Source of the DNA: Pedobacter frigidisoli
GTDB taxonomy: Bacteria; Bacteroidota; Bacteroidia; Sphingobacteriales; Sphingobacteriaceae
NCBI RefSeq assembly: GCF_004331675.1
Contig: NZ_SJSN01000014.1
Span: forward strand, 62,001-126,000
Length of the DNA stretch: 64,000 nt
Direction: 5' to 3'
Under the pieces are notes generated by a model. It saw only the letters and a list, made by a program, of their open reading frames with translations. It was not told where the DNA came from and ran no database searches. Shown here piece after piece: positions 1 to 8,130 of the stretch. The position numbers were made by a program, and so were the translations under genes. Within the stretch, counting starts at the first letter, position 1. Every line of letters begins with the position of its first letter.

Positions 1-2030
1 TCGTGGTGGATAAGGAATCGGTAATGCCGAACCCAAAATTGAGTATCTTGAACGGTGGTTTGGCTCCGCTCGGCGAATATCGCGATACCTGGATGTTCCA
101 GGTTTTAAAGGCCTTGGCAAAGAAATACAGCTTTTCTTTATCAACCCCGATTGAAAAATTAGGTGATGAGGTAATCGATATTATCTTAAATGGTGCTCAG
201 GATCTGATCAAGGTTGAGGTTGAATACAATAAATGGAACGTTCAGAATTACAACATTACTTTTGATGGAATCATCAAGATGTTGGAAGAGCAGAACGAGA
301 AAAGGTCGGAAAGTGCGGTTGATGATATGGAGGCTTTTAGGAAACTAAAAACCTGCCCTGAATGCCATGGCGCAAGATTAAAAAAAGAAAGTCTGCATTT
401 TAAAGTTGATGGAAAGAACATTTTTGATCTGGCATCAATGGATATTACAAATCTTCATTCATGGTTTAAACATGTTGACGAGAGACTTTCTGATCGCCAA
501 AATATAATTGCAAAAGAAATTTTAAAAGAGATAAATGCTAGAATTGGTTTCCTGACTGATGTAGGTTTAACTTATTTAACTTTAGATAGAACCGCTCGCA
601 CACTTTCTGGTGGCGAGGCGCAACGGATTCGCTTGGCTACACAAATTGGGTCGCAATTGATGAATGTAATGTACATTCTCGACGAACCGAGTATTGGCTT
701 GCACCAACGTGATAACGAAAGATTGATTAACGCCTTGAAGAATCTTCGAGATCTGGGTAACACCGTTTTGGTGGTAGAACACGATAAGGATATGATTTTA
801 GAGGCCGACTGGGTAATTGATGTTGGTCCAGGGGCAGGTATTCACGGCGGACAAATTGTTGCTGAGGGAACTGCGAAAGAGATCCTGAAATCTAAAACCT
901 TAACAGCCGATTATTTAAACGGCAAGAAAAAAATCGAAATACCTAAGGTCCGTAGAAAAGGAAATGGGCACAAATTATCCATCACTAAAGCTACAGGTCA
1001 TAATTTAAAAGAGGTTTCGGTCGATTTTCCTTTGGGTAAATTCATTGCTGTAACTGGCGTTTCTGGTTCTGGAAAATCGAGTTTAATTACCGAAACTTTA
1101 TACCCAATTTTAAATCATCATTTCTTTAGGGCAAAGAAAACGCCACTGCCTTACGAGAAAATTAGTGGTTTGAAAGAGATTGATAAGGTTATCGAGATCG
1201 ATCAGGCGCCAATTGGGAGAACACCTCGTTCCAATCCATCAACTTATACAGGTGTTTTTTCTGATATTAGAAATCTGTTTGTTCAATTGCCAGAAGCGAA
1301 AATCCGCGGTTACAAACCAGGTCGTTTCTCTTTCAATGTTAAAGGTGGAAGATGCGAAACTTGCCAAGGTGGCGGGATGAAAGTTATTGAAATGAATTTC
1401 TTGCCAGATGTTCAGGTGCGTTGCGAAGAATGTGGTGGAAAAAGATATAACCGTGAAACTTTAGAAGTTCGTTTCCGCGGAAAATCGATTAGTGATGTTT
1501 TAGATATGAGCATTGAGGATGCTTGTGTTTTCTTCGAGAATATTCCGATCATTTATCGCAAAATTAAAACATTAAAAGATGTTGGTTTAGGCTACATCAC
1601 GTTAGGACAATCTTCGGTTACTTTATCTGGTGGAGAGGCGCAGCGTGTTAAGTTGGCTACCGAACTTTCAAAAAAGGATACAGGTAAAACTTTCTATATT
1701 TTAGATGAACCTACAACCGGACTTCACTTTGAAGATATTAATGTGCTTTTAGGTGTGCTTCAAGAACTGGTTGAAAAGGGCAATACCATTTTAGTGATCG
1801 AACATAATTTGGATGTTGTAAAAGTTGCCGATTGGGTTATCGATTTAGGCGAAGAAGGTGGAGCAGGCGGAGGAAGAATTCTTTTCGAGGGCACGCCAGA
1901 GGGCTTAATACAAAACCCGATTAGTTTAACCGGAAAGTTTTTGAAGAAAGAAATGGCTTTAGAGTCCGAGGTCGGAAGTCTGAAGTCCGTAGTTAAAAAG
2001 CCGAAAAAAGCAAAAACCGAGAAGAAATAG
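1..2030 (+). CDS. uvrA: UvrABC excinuclease subunit A, 5'-truncated by window edge
   Basis: UvrA is the DNA-damage sensor of nucleotide excision repair, a tandem ABC-type ATPase dimer that loads UvrB. The frame is open from the first base, so the true start lies upstream; about 675 of the usual ~940 residues are here. Visible in order (numbering from base 3): first ABC signature LSGGEAQR (201-208) and Walker B ILDEPS (225-230), second Walker A GVSGSGKSS (352-360), zinc finger cysteines 451, 454, 474 and 477, second signature LSGGEAQ (541-547) and Walker B ILDEP (566-570). A further CPEC motif sits at 118-121. The last ~25 residues are a Lys-rich tail unlike the family core and partly repeat-encoded. 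Identity is certain; only the start is missing. Confidence 0.97.
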   Translation, partial: VVDKESVMPNPKLSILNGGLAPLGEYRDTWMFQVLKALAKKYSFSLSTPIEKLGDEVIDIILNGAQDLIKVEVEYNKWNVQNYNITFDGIIKMLEEQNEKRSESAVDDMEAFRKLKTCPECHGARLKKESLHFKVDGKNIFDLASMDITNLHSWFKHVDERLSDRQNIIAKEILKEINARIGFLTDVGLTYLTLDRTARTLSGGEAQRIRLATQIGSQLMNVMYILDEPSIGLHQRDNERLINALKNLRDLGNTVLVVEHDKDMILEADWVIDVGPGAGIHGGQIVAEGTAKEILKSKTLTADYLNGKKKIEIPKVRRKGNGHKLSITKATGHNLKEVSVDFPLGKFIAVTGVSGSGKSSLITETLYPILNHHFFRAKKTPLPYEKISGLKEIDKVIEIDQAPIGRTPRSNPSTYTGVFSDIRNLFVQLPEAKIRGYKPGRFSFNVKGGRCETCQGGGMKVIEMNFLPDVQVRCEECGGKRYNRETLEVRFRGKSISDVLDMSIEDACVFFENIPIIYRKIKTLKDVGLGYITLGQSSVTLSGGEAQRVKLATELSKKDTGKTFYILDEPTTGLHFEDINVLLGVLQELVEKGNTILVIEHNLDVVKVADWVIDLGEEGGAGGGRILFEGTPEGLIQNPISLTGKFLKKEMALESEVGSLKSVVKKPKKAKTEKK
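1962..1989. repeat. Tandem GAAGTC-type repeat inside the uvrA 3' end
   Basis: Short runs of the form GTCCGAGGTCGGAAGTCTGA are arranged as imperfect units of a GAAGTCnG word. The block lies in frame within uvrA and encodes part of the low-complexity tail (…ESEVGSLKSV…) after the conserved ATPase domain. It looks like a genome-wide simple repeat that has lengthened the C-terminus. Confidence 0.5.
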
Positions 2031-2040
2031 TTAGGCTTTC

Positions 2041-2112
2041 GTCATTGCGAGGCACGAAGCAATCTTAAAGCGTAACGCTTTTGCATTAGGATTTATTCTT
2101 GCCTTGCAATGG
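2041..2112. repeat. Intergenic palindromic repeat, family A (degenerate)
   Basis: The left arm reads GTCATTGCGAGGCACGAAGC and the right arm is a decayed inverted copy ending GCCTTGCAATGGC. It fills most of the uvrA-tatD gap. Better preserved members of the same family lie at 2947-3029, 27231-27296 and 33342-33407. Confidence 0.7.
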
Positions 2113-2161
2113 CTAATATCGCATATCATCCATTTTCCATCACCCATCTTACATCATACCC

Positions 2162-2929
2162 ATGTTATTTACCGATACCCATACCCATTTATATTACGAG
2201 CAGGATGCCGAAAAGCAAGGCCAATTAATGGAGCGTTGCTTTGAAAATGATGTAAATCGTTTGTTTTTACCCAATGTAGATGTAAAATCGATTGCGATGA
2301 TTGATGATTTGGTGGCTAAATATCCAGACAATTGTTTTGCAATGGCGGGTTTACATCCTTGCGATGTAAAGGAAGATTATCTTTCACATTTGGATGAAAT
2401 TTACAAAAGTATTTCGGACAGAAAAATTTATGCCATTGGCGAAATTGGTATCGATTTATATTGGGATAAAACCACTTTAGCCATTCAGCAAGACGCTTTT
2501 AGAAAACAGATTGGTTGGGCGAAAGATTTAGGTTTACCAATTGTAATTCATTGTCGCGAAGCTTTTGATGAGGTTTTTGAATTGCTGGAAAGTGAGCGTG
2601 ACGAAAAATTACGAGGCATTTTTCATTGTTTTACCGGAAATGTTGCTCAAGCAAATCAAGCTATCGATCTTAATTTTTATTTGGGAATTGGTGGTGTGGT
2701 TACTTATAAAAAATCTGGTCTGGATGCGGTATTATCTGAAATCCCTTTAGCTAATCTAGTTTTAGAAACCGATTCTCCTTACTTGGCTCCAACGCCTTTC
2801 CGAGGTAAACCAAACGAAAGCAGTTATCTAATTTACATCGCTCAAAAATTAGCCGATATTTATGGTGTTTCTGTTGAAGAGATTGCGAATGTAACCACAG
2901 AGAATTCGAAGAAAGTTTTTGGAGTTTAA
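2162..2929 (+). CDS. tatD: TatD family metal-dependent hydrolase (DNase)
   Basis: TatD proteins are cytosolic TIM-barrel hydrolases with metal-dependent 3'-5' exonuclease or deoxyribonuclease activity. The protein has 255 residues, normal for the family. The metal ligands are all present: HxH at residues 7 and 9 (TDTHTHL), Glu94 in GEIGID, His130 in HCREAF, His155 in HCFTGN and Asp204 in ETDSPY. The ATG is right before the first conserved strand, so the start is secure. It stands alone between two family A repeats, downstream of uvrA in the same direction. Confidence 0.93.
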   Translation: MLFTDTHTHLYYEQDAEKQGQLMERCFENDVNRLFLPNVDVKSIAMIDDLVAKYPDNCFAMAGLHPCDVKEDYLSHLDEIYKSISDRKIYAIGEIGIDLYWDKTTLAIQQDAFRKQIGWAKDLGLPIVIHCREAFDEVFELLESERDEKLRGIFHCFTGNVAQANQAIDLNFYLGIGGVVTYKKSGLDAVLSEIPLANLVLETDSPYLAPTPFRGKPNESSYLIYIAQKLADIYGVSVEEIANVTTENSKKVFGV

Positions 2930-2946
2930 GGTTCTTCTCGCCTCAT

Positions 2947-3029
2947 CGTCCTTGCGAGGCACGAAGCAATCTTTAAACTATGGCTTTTATAGCGATCGCA
3001 TTAAGATTACTTCGTGCCTCGCAATGACG
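2947..3029. repeat. Intergenic palindromic repeat, family A (intact)
   Basis: Two ~27-base arms are near-exact inverted copies: the left contains CTTGCGAGGCACGAAGCAAT and the right ATTACTTCGTGCCTCGCAAT, separated by about 29 bases. The transcript could fold into a long hairpin between tatD and ansA. Confidence 0.85.
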
Positions 3030-3077
3030 ACCGTTCATACATGTTTTCTTACCTACTCCAAATATTAGATGAAAATT

Positions 3078-3149
3078 CTTGGTGTTCTCCGTGCCTTTGT
3101 GGTAAAAGCCTCGTAGAAATACAAATCTTTTGCGTTCTTTTGCGGTGAG
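3078..3149. repeat. Intergenic repeat, family B (degenerate)
   Basis: The stretch holds decayed words of the CTTTGCGTTCTTTGCGGT family (for example CTTTTGCGTTCTTTTGCGGT), right-arm type only, immediately before ansA. Compare the full copies at 17564-17723, 21707-21818 and 22724-22828. Confidence 0.45.
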
Positions 3150-3166
3150 CAACCTTTACCAACCAA

Positions 3167-4186
3167 ATGACCAAGATCCTAATAATTTATACCGGTGGCA
3201 CCATCGGTATGGTTAACGACCCTAGCAACGGAATGCTAGTTCCTTTCGACTTCGAGCAGATCAAAGAAAACGTTCCTGAGCTGGCCCGTTTAGATTACCA
3301 CTTAGATGTGCATTCCTTTAATCCTGTTTTGGATTCATCAAATATGGATCCCGAAATATGGAAAACTTTGGCAGAACTGATTTACAATAAATACGATCTT
3401 TATGATGGTTTTGTAATTCTCCACGGCTCGGATACAATGGCTTTCACAGCATCAGCATTAAGTTTTATGTTGGAGAATTTGGGTAAACCTGTGGTGCTAA
3501 CAGGATCTCAGTTGCCAATTGGCGAAATTAGAACGGATGCAAAAGAGAATTTAATTACTGCATTAGAAATCGCCGCAACCAAAGAAGATGGCAAGGCTTT
3601 ATTTCCAGAGGTTTGTATTTATTTCGATTCGCAATTATTTAGAGGGAATCGTTCAATCAAGTATAATAGCGAAAAATTTGAAGCTTTCCGTTCACCAAAT
3701 TATCCAATTTTGGCCGAAGCGGGCGTTCATCTTCAATTTCACAGAAACTATATTCTAAAACCAACATCAGGTAAATTAATCATTCATACCAACTTCAATT
3801 CGAACATTGGTGTGCTTAAATTATATCCCGGCATTACGCCACAAGCGGTTTCAGCTATAACCGATTCTAAGGTCGATGCCATTATTTTAGAAACCTTTGG
3901 CTCTGGAAATACCACAACTGCTCAGTGGTTCTTGGATAGTTTAAGGCAAGCAATCCTAAATGGAAAAATCATCATCGATATTTCTCAATGTAAAAAAGGA
4001 TCGGTTCAATTGGGCCGTTACGAAACCAGTAGAGAATTACAAAAAATGGGTATTCTAAGCGGTTACGATTTAACTTTTGAGGCCACGGTTACCAAGTTGA
4101 TGTTTGTTATGGGGCTGGGTTTAAGTCATGAGGAAAATCGGCAGTTAATGGAAGAATCGCTTCGTGGAGAACTTACAAAGGATTAA
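3167..4186 (+). CDS. ansA: Type I L-asparaginase
   Basis: The enzyme hydrolyses L-asparagine to aspartate and ammonia in the cytosol; no signal peptide is present. The 339 residues match type I (AnsA-like) enzymes. The first catalytic motif YTGGTIGM is at 8-15, giving nucleophile Thr12. The second motif reads HGSDTMA (86-92), so the position normally written as Thr in GTDT is Ser88, followed by Asp89. Ser is chemically conservative and I believe it recurs in Bacteroidota, so activity is still expected. The gene is monocistronic with repeats on both sides. Confidence 0.93.
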   Translation: MTKILIIYTGGTIGMVNDPSNGMLVPFDFEQIKENVPELARLDYHLDVHSFNPVLDSSNMDPEIWKTLAELIYNKYDLYDGFVILHGSDTMAFTASALSFMLENLGKPVVLTGSQLPIGEIRTDAKENLITALEIAATKEDGKALFPEVCIYFDSQLFRGNRSIKYNSEKFEAFRSPNYPILAEAGVHLQFHRNYILKPTSGKLIIHTNFNSNIGVLKLYPGITPQAVSAITDSKVDAIILETFGSGNTTTAQWFLDSLRQAILNGKIIIDISQCKKGSVQLGRYETSRELQKMGILSGYDLTFEATVTKLMFVMGLGLSHEENRQLMEESLRGELTKD

Positions 4187-4220
4187 TTTTTTGTAAGGCA
4201 ATTGCTTAGCTTTTTTTAAT

Positions 4221-4441
4221 GTCAGCCCCGCTCTTCGTTCAATCTTTTTGTTTAGGCATTTACATATCTAAAGGTTTGAGCAACAAAAAGGATATCACTG
4301 CCATCGGGCTTAATTGGCTAAAATAGTAACCCTAAACTGCGTAAAATAAGCCCGACCGGCAGCGGTATGCCGATTTTTCATCGGCATTTAGCAAAGGGTG
4401 GGACTAATGTAGCCTATTAACCACAGCTTTTGCTTTCCAAA
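4221..4441. repeat. Intergenic repeat, family E, in the 4187-4648 gap
   Basis: The 462-base gap after ansA holds no gene. It contains a long family E element: CCCGCTCTTCG and CAATCTTTTTG on the left, a nested hairpin around GCCGATTTTTCATCGGC (4368-4386), and the end word TGCTTTCCAAAAT. Other members lie at 9817-9877, 12081-12154, 15384-15478, 23544-23812, 27159-27351, 32337-32460, 33270-33462, 55006-55105 and 59148-59425. Confidence 0.65.
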
Positions 4442-4573
4442 ATGTGCATCATCAATATAATATCCTTTACGGAGTGCTTTCGCTTACGATAATGTTATTA
4501 AGTAAAACTTCTGCAATTATGATGTTCATCATTTCGGTTATTCGTATTTAGCCCTATTTTTGTTAAACATATT

Positions 4574-4635
4574 CGTCATGCTGAACTTGATTCAGCATCT
4601 ATTCAATAAGACCATGAAATAAATTCAGGGTGACG
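4574..4635. repeat. Intergenic repeat, family A-like (CTGAACTTGATTCAG)
   Basis: CGTCATGCTGAACTTGATTC on the left is mirrored by a decayed ATTCAGGGTGACGA on the right, with an inner CTGAACTTGATTCAG palindrome. It sits directly before the CstB-like gene. A sister copy is at 7219-7256. Confidence 0.65.
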
Positions 4636-4648
4636 AACAAGGAAATAC

Positions 4649-6061
4649 ATGAAAATAGAACAAATATATACAGGTTGCCTAGCAGAGGCCGCATACTACA
4701 TCGAAAGTAATGGCGAAGCGGCAATCATCGATCCACTTAGAGAAGTTTCCACTTATTTAAAGAAAGCCGAAAAAGCCGGAGCCAAAATCAAATATATTTT
4801 CGAAACTCATTTTCATGCAGATTTTGTTTCTGGTCATGTAGATTTAGCAGAGAAGTCTGGAGCTGACATTATTTATGGTCCGACAGCCAAAACAGAATTC
4901 AAATCGCACATCGCTAAAGATGGTGAGCAGTTTAAAATTGGTGCTTTAACCGTTACAGCATTGCATACACCCGGACATACGTTAGAATCTACAACTTATT
5001 TATTAACCGATGAAAATGGAAAAGACTACTGTATTTTCAGTGGGGATACGCTGTTCATTGGCGATGTTGGTCGCCCAGATTTAGCTCAGAAAGGAAGTTT
5101 AACAATGGAAGATTTAGCCGGAATGCTTTACGATTCGTTGAATGATAAAATCAAACCTTTGGCTGATGATGTAATCGTTTATCCCGCTCATGGCGCAGGT
5201 TCGGCATGTGGCAAGAGCATGAGTAAGGAAACTTTTGATACTTTAGGTCACCAAAAAGAAGTGAACTATGCTCTAAAGGCCGAAACCAAAGAACAATTTA
5301 TAACTGAAGTTACGGACGGTATGATGCCACCGCCACAATATTTTGCTAAAAATGCAGCCATGAACAAAGGCAGCGTAGAAAGCATTAACGAAGTTTACGA
5401 AAAAGGTTTGAATGCTTTAACGCCTCAACAATTTGAAGACTTGGCAAACCAAACTGGAGCAATTATGTTGGATACTCGCGATCCACAGGTTTTTGCAAAA
5501 GGGTTTATTCCAAACGCTGTAAATATAGGTTTGAATGGACAATTTGCACCTTGGGTTGGTGCATTAATCACCGATCTTCAACAACCAATTTTATTAATTA
5601 CCGATCAAGGTAAGGAACAAGAAACCATTACTCGATTAACCAGAGTTGGTTACGATAGTACAATCGGCTACTTGGATGGTGGTTTTGAAAGGTGGACAGA
5701 TGCAGGAAAGGAAATCGATACCATTGAATCAATCTCTGCAGATGCTTTTGAACAAGCCGCACAAGAGAATGAAATTATTGCTTTAGATGTTCGTAAACCT
5801 GGAGAGTATGAATCGGAGCATTTGGATTTCACTTTAAGCCGACCGTTGGATTTTATTAACGAGTGGACAGGAGAAATCAATCCAAAATCAACATATTATA
5901 TTCATTGTGCTGGCGGTTATCGTTCAATGATCGCTGCATCAATTTTAAAATCGCGTGGTGTAGAAAACGTAATCGACGTAGCTGGCGGCTATGGTGCAAT
6001 CAAAAACACAGGTTTAAAAAGAACCGATTTTTCTTGTCCAAGTAAAGCAATGAAAGTTTAA
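4649..6061 (+). CDS. CstB-like persulfide dioxygenase with two rhodanese domains
   Basis: The protein is a fusion of an ETHE1-type metallo-beta-lactamase domain and two rhodanese domains, 470 residues, the layout of Staphylococcus CstB. It should oxidise low-molecular-weight persulfides to sulfite and pass sulfane sulfur on to thiosulfate. Metal ligands are visible: His54, His56 and Asp58 (HFHADF), His110, Asp133 and His181. Cys187 lies in a GSACGKS loop. The central rhodanese (about 262-355) has Asp319 in a TDQGKE loop where the catalytic Cys belongs, so it is a pseudo-domain. The C-terminal one (about 365-460) keeps Cys420 in HCAGGYRS. The next gene, 114 bases on, is YpdA-like, suggesting bacillithiol persulfide as substrate (inference). 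Confidence 0.9.
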   Translation: MKIEQIYTGCLAEAAYYIESNGEAAIIDPLREVSTYLKKAEKAGAKIKYIFETHFHADFVSGHVDLAEKSGADIIYGPTAKTEFKSHIAKDGEQFKIGALTVTALHTPGHTLESTTYLLTDENGKDYCIFSGDTLFIGDVGRPDLAQKGSLTMEDLAGMLYDSLNDKIKPLADDVIVYPAHGAGSACGKSMSKETFDTLGHQKEVNYALKAETKEQFITEVTDGMMPPPQYFAKNAAMNKGSVESINEVYEKGLNALTPQQFEDLANQTGAIMLDTRDPQVFAKGFIPNAVNIGLNGQFAPWVGALITDLQQPILLITDQGKEQETITRLTRVGYDSTIGYLDGGFERWTDAGKEIDTIESISADAFEQAAQENEIIALDVRKPGEYESEHLDFTLSRPLDFINEWTGEINPKSTYYIHCAGGYRSMIAASILKSRGVENVIDVAGGYGAIKNTGLKRTDFSCPSKAMKV

Positions 6062-6070
6062 TCGAGGGTT

Positions 6071-6164
6071 TTGAACCACCTAAGAGACCTAATCATACCT
6101 TAGACAATTGCTCAAATATTTAATACAACAAACTTAAATGATCTTAGATGTCTAAGGTGGTCAA
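6071..6164. repeat. Intergenic inverted repeat (CCACCTAAGAGACCTAA)
   Basis: TTGAACCACCTAAGAGACCT on the left is answered by TTAGATGTCTAAGGTGGTCA on the right. The arms are imperfect, with a ~50-base AT-rich spacer. It fills the gap between the persulfide dioxygenase and YpdA-like genes, so it may shape a shared transcript. Confidence 0.65.
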
Positions 6165-6175
6165 TATTTTTTAGA

Positions 6176-7156
6176 ATGTCTCAGAATCAAAATCATTACG
6201 ATATATTAATAATCGGCGCTGGCCCCATCGGTATGGCTTGTGCAATCGAGGCACAAAAAGCAAATCTCAGCTACGTCATTATCGAGAAAGGCGCTCTAGT
6301 AAATAGCTTATTTAACTACCCAGTATTCATGACGTTTTTTTCCACTTCACAAAAGCTGGAAATTGGCGGTGTTCCGTTCGTTACGATTAGTCCGAAACCT
6401 AATCGCAATGAGGCTGTAGAATATTATCGTCGTGTTGCAGAGAAATTTAATCTAAATATTAAGCCTTTTGAAACCGTAAAGCAAGTAATAAAAAACGCCG
6501 ATGTTTTCGAAATATCTACTTCAAAGGCTGAGTACACTGCTAATAATGTTGTAGTAGCAACAGGTTTTTACGATGTACCATTATTGATGAACATCCCTGG
6601 TGAGGATTTACCAAAAGTTACACACTATTACAAAGACCCACATTTATACGCTTTCCAAAACGTTGTGGTGGTTGGTGCCAATAATTCTGGTGTTGATGCC
6701 GCTTTAGAAACTTACCGTAAAGGCGCAAATGTAACTTTGGTTGTACGAAGTGGAGATCTTGGTCCGCATGTAAAATATTGGGTTCGCCCAGATATTCAAA
6801 ACAGAATTAAGGAAAGTGAGATTACAGCGATTTTCAATTCTGAATTATTAGAAATAAGAGATGGTGAGGTGGATATTAAAACACAGGGTGGAATCAAAAC
6901 TATTCCTAATGATTTTGTAATTGCCATGACTGGCTATCAACCCGATTTTTCGATGTTAAGAAAATTCGGAATCGATTTGCCAGAAAGTTTATGTCCTGCT
7001 TACAACGAAGAAACCATGGAAACCAATGTTAAAGGTTTGTATCTGGCTGGCGTAGTTTGCGGTGGATTGGATACGCACAAACTTTTTATCGAAAATTCGA
7101 GGATTCATGCTGGAATGATTGTGAAAAATATCGTGAGCCCGACTTACGAAGTTTAG
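6176..7156 (+). CDS. YpdA-like FAD/NAD(P)H disulfide reductase (putative bacillithiol disulfide reductase)
   Basis: The 326-residue flavoprotein has the FAD motif GAGPIG (14-19), a second nucleotide motif VVVGANNSGVDAA near the middle and a C-terminal FAD-contact block GLYLAGVVCGGLDTH. The stretch after the first motif (IIEKGALVNSLFNYP) is typical of YpdA/Bdr, which reduces oxidised bacillithiol with NADPH. In Firmicute YpdA the glycine-rich loop carries Cys14 (GGGPCG); here that position is Ile18, and the nearest cysteine is Cys22. Chemistry may therefore differ. The persulfide dioxygenase-rhodanese gene upstream supports a low-molecular-weight thiol role. Family call is firm; substrate is inferred. 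Confidence 0.85.
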   Translation: MSQNQNHYDILIIGAGPIGMACAIEAQKANLSYVIIEKGALVNSLFNYPVFMTFFSTSQKLEIGGVPFVTISPKPNRNEAVEYYRRVAEKFNLNIKPFETVKQVIKNADVFEISTSKAEYTANNVVVATGFYDVPLLMNIPGEDLPKVTHYYKDPHLYAFQNVVVVGANNSGVDAALETYRKGANVTLVVRSGDLGPHVKYWVRPDIQNRIKESEITAIFNSELLEIRDGEVDIKTQGGIKTIPNDFVIAMTGYQPDFSMLRKFGIDLPESLCPAYNEETMETNVKGLYLAGVVCGGLDTHKLFIENSRIHAGMIVKNIVSPTYEV

Positions 7157-7218
7157 TTGGCTTCTGTATTGGCGAACTTCGTCAGTCTCTAGGTTTTATA
7201 ACAGCTAACAAGAACTGT

Positions 7219-7256
7219 CGTCATCCTGAACTTGATTCAGGATCTCAATGACAGGA
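7219..7256. repeat. Intergenic repeat, family A-like (short form)
   Basis: GTCATCCTGAACTTGATTCA followed by GGATCTCAATGACAGG. It is a compact relative of 4574-4635, located after the ypdA-like stop codon. The CTGAACTTGATTCAGGA core could fold as a small hairpin. Confidence 0.6.
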
Positions 7257-7316
7257 AATATCAATCCACAAGCAACTTCAGTGGAGCAAGCTAATAGTTT
7301 AATTCTTCATACTTTT

Positions 7317-8126
7317 TTACTTCGTTTTTTGAAAAATAAATTCAAGGCCTTGGTAGGCGCTATTATGAAGAATAGTTAAGTGATCTTCTTTTGGCATGGG
7401 ATTAAATGTGGTCGAAATATTTTTGTTTACTTTTAAAAGATCAGCTAATTTCTTCGCGTCAACTTCCATTTTTTTGCCTTCAGTTCCAACTGAGATATAA
7501 ACTTTTGAATCTATAATTTTGGATGAAGCCATTTTTGCCCCTACCAATAATGATTCGTTATCCCACCATAAACTTGGACTAATAATGATATAATTGTTGA
7601 ACAATTGCGATTTTTTTAATAAGATTTCAGTAGCCAATAAGCCGCCTAAAGATTGGCCAATAATCGTTTTCGATGTGCCCGCTTTATATTTTTCATTGAT
7701 AAAAGGCTGTAATTCTTTCTCTATAAATGTGATAAAACTTGCTGATTTTCCTGTTGTTGGAAAATCTTTTAAATCTTTTTCTACTGTAGTTGGGAAAGTA
7801 AAATCTCGCTTTCTATCTATGTTAGCTATACCAACAACAATGCTCTGAGGCATTTTTTCTATCATTACCAAAAATTGTACAAGCCCAACGATATGTATAA
7901 AATCCTCATTGGCAGAACCATCCAATAAATAGATTACGGGATAGGTTTTTGCAGAATCTGCAGAATAACCATCAGGTAGGTAGATGTTTAATGTTCTGGT
8001 TTCCTTTAAGATGGATGATTGTATTTTTTGAACTTCTCCAAGCGTAAAAGGTTTAGCATTTTCTTTGTTTTGAGCTAACACTAGAGAACTGGAGATAAAA
8101 AATAGGATTATAAAAAGGTATTTCAT
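7317..8126 (-). CDS. Secreted alpha/beta hydrolase, esterase D/IroE-like
   Basis: A 269-residue protein with a cleavable signal peptide (about 1-19, ending in LVLAQN) and the putative esterase fold. The nucleophile elbow is GQSLGG (157-162) with Ser159; a KEDHLTI block near residue 247 supplies the probable catalytic His. Related proteins hydrolyse siderophore or carboxylic esters in the periplasm; the substrate here is not evident and no iron-uptake gene is nearby. It ends a three-gene minus-strand group (8705-9697, 8131-8670, this gene) and is only 4 bases from its upstream neighbour, so cotranscription is likely. Confidence 0.8.
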   Translation of the reverse strand: MKYLFIILFFISSSLVLAQNKENAKPFTLGEVQKIQSSILKETRTLNIYLPDGYSADSAKTYPVIYLLDGSANEDFIHIVGLVQFLVMIEKMPQSIVVGIANIDRKRDFTFPTTVEKDLKDFPTTGKSASFITFIEKELQPFINEKYKAGTSKTIIGQSLGGLLATEILLKKSQLFNNYIIISPSLWWDNESLLVGAKMASSKIIDSKVYISVGTEGKKMEVDAKKLADLLKVNKNISTTFNPMPKEDHLTILHNSAYQGLEFIFQKTK

Positions 8127-8130
8127 GGAA

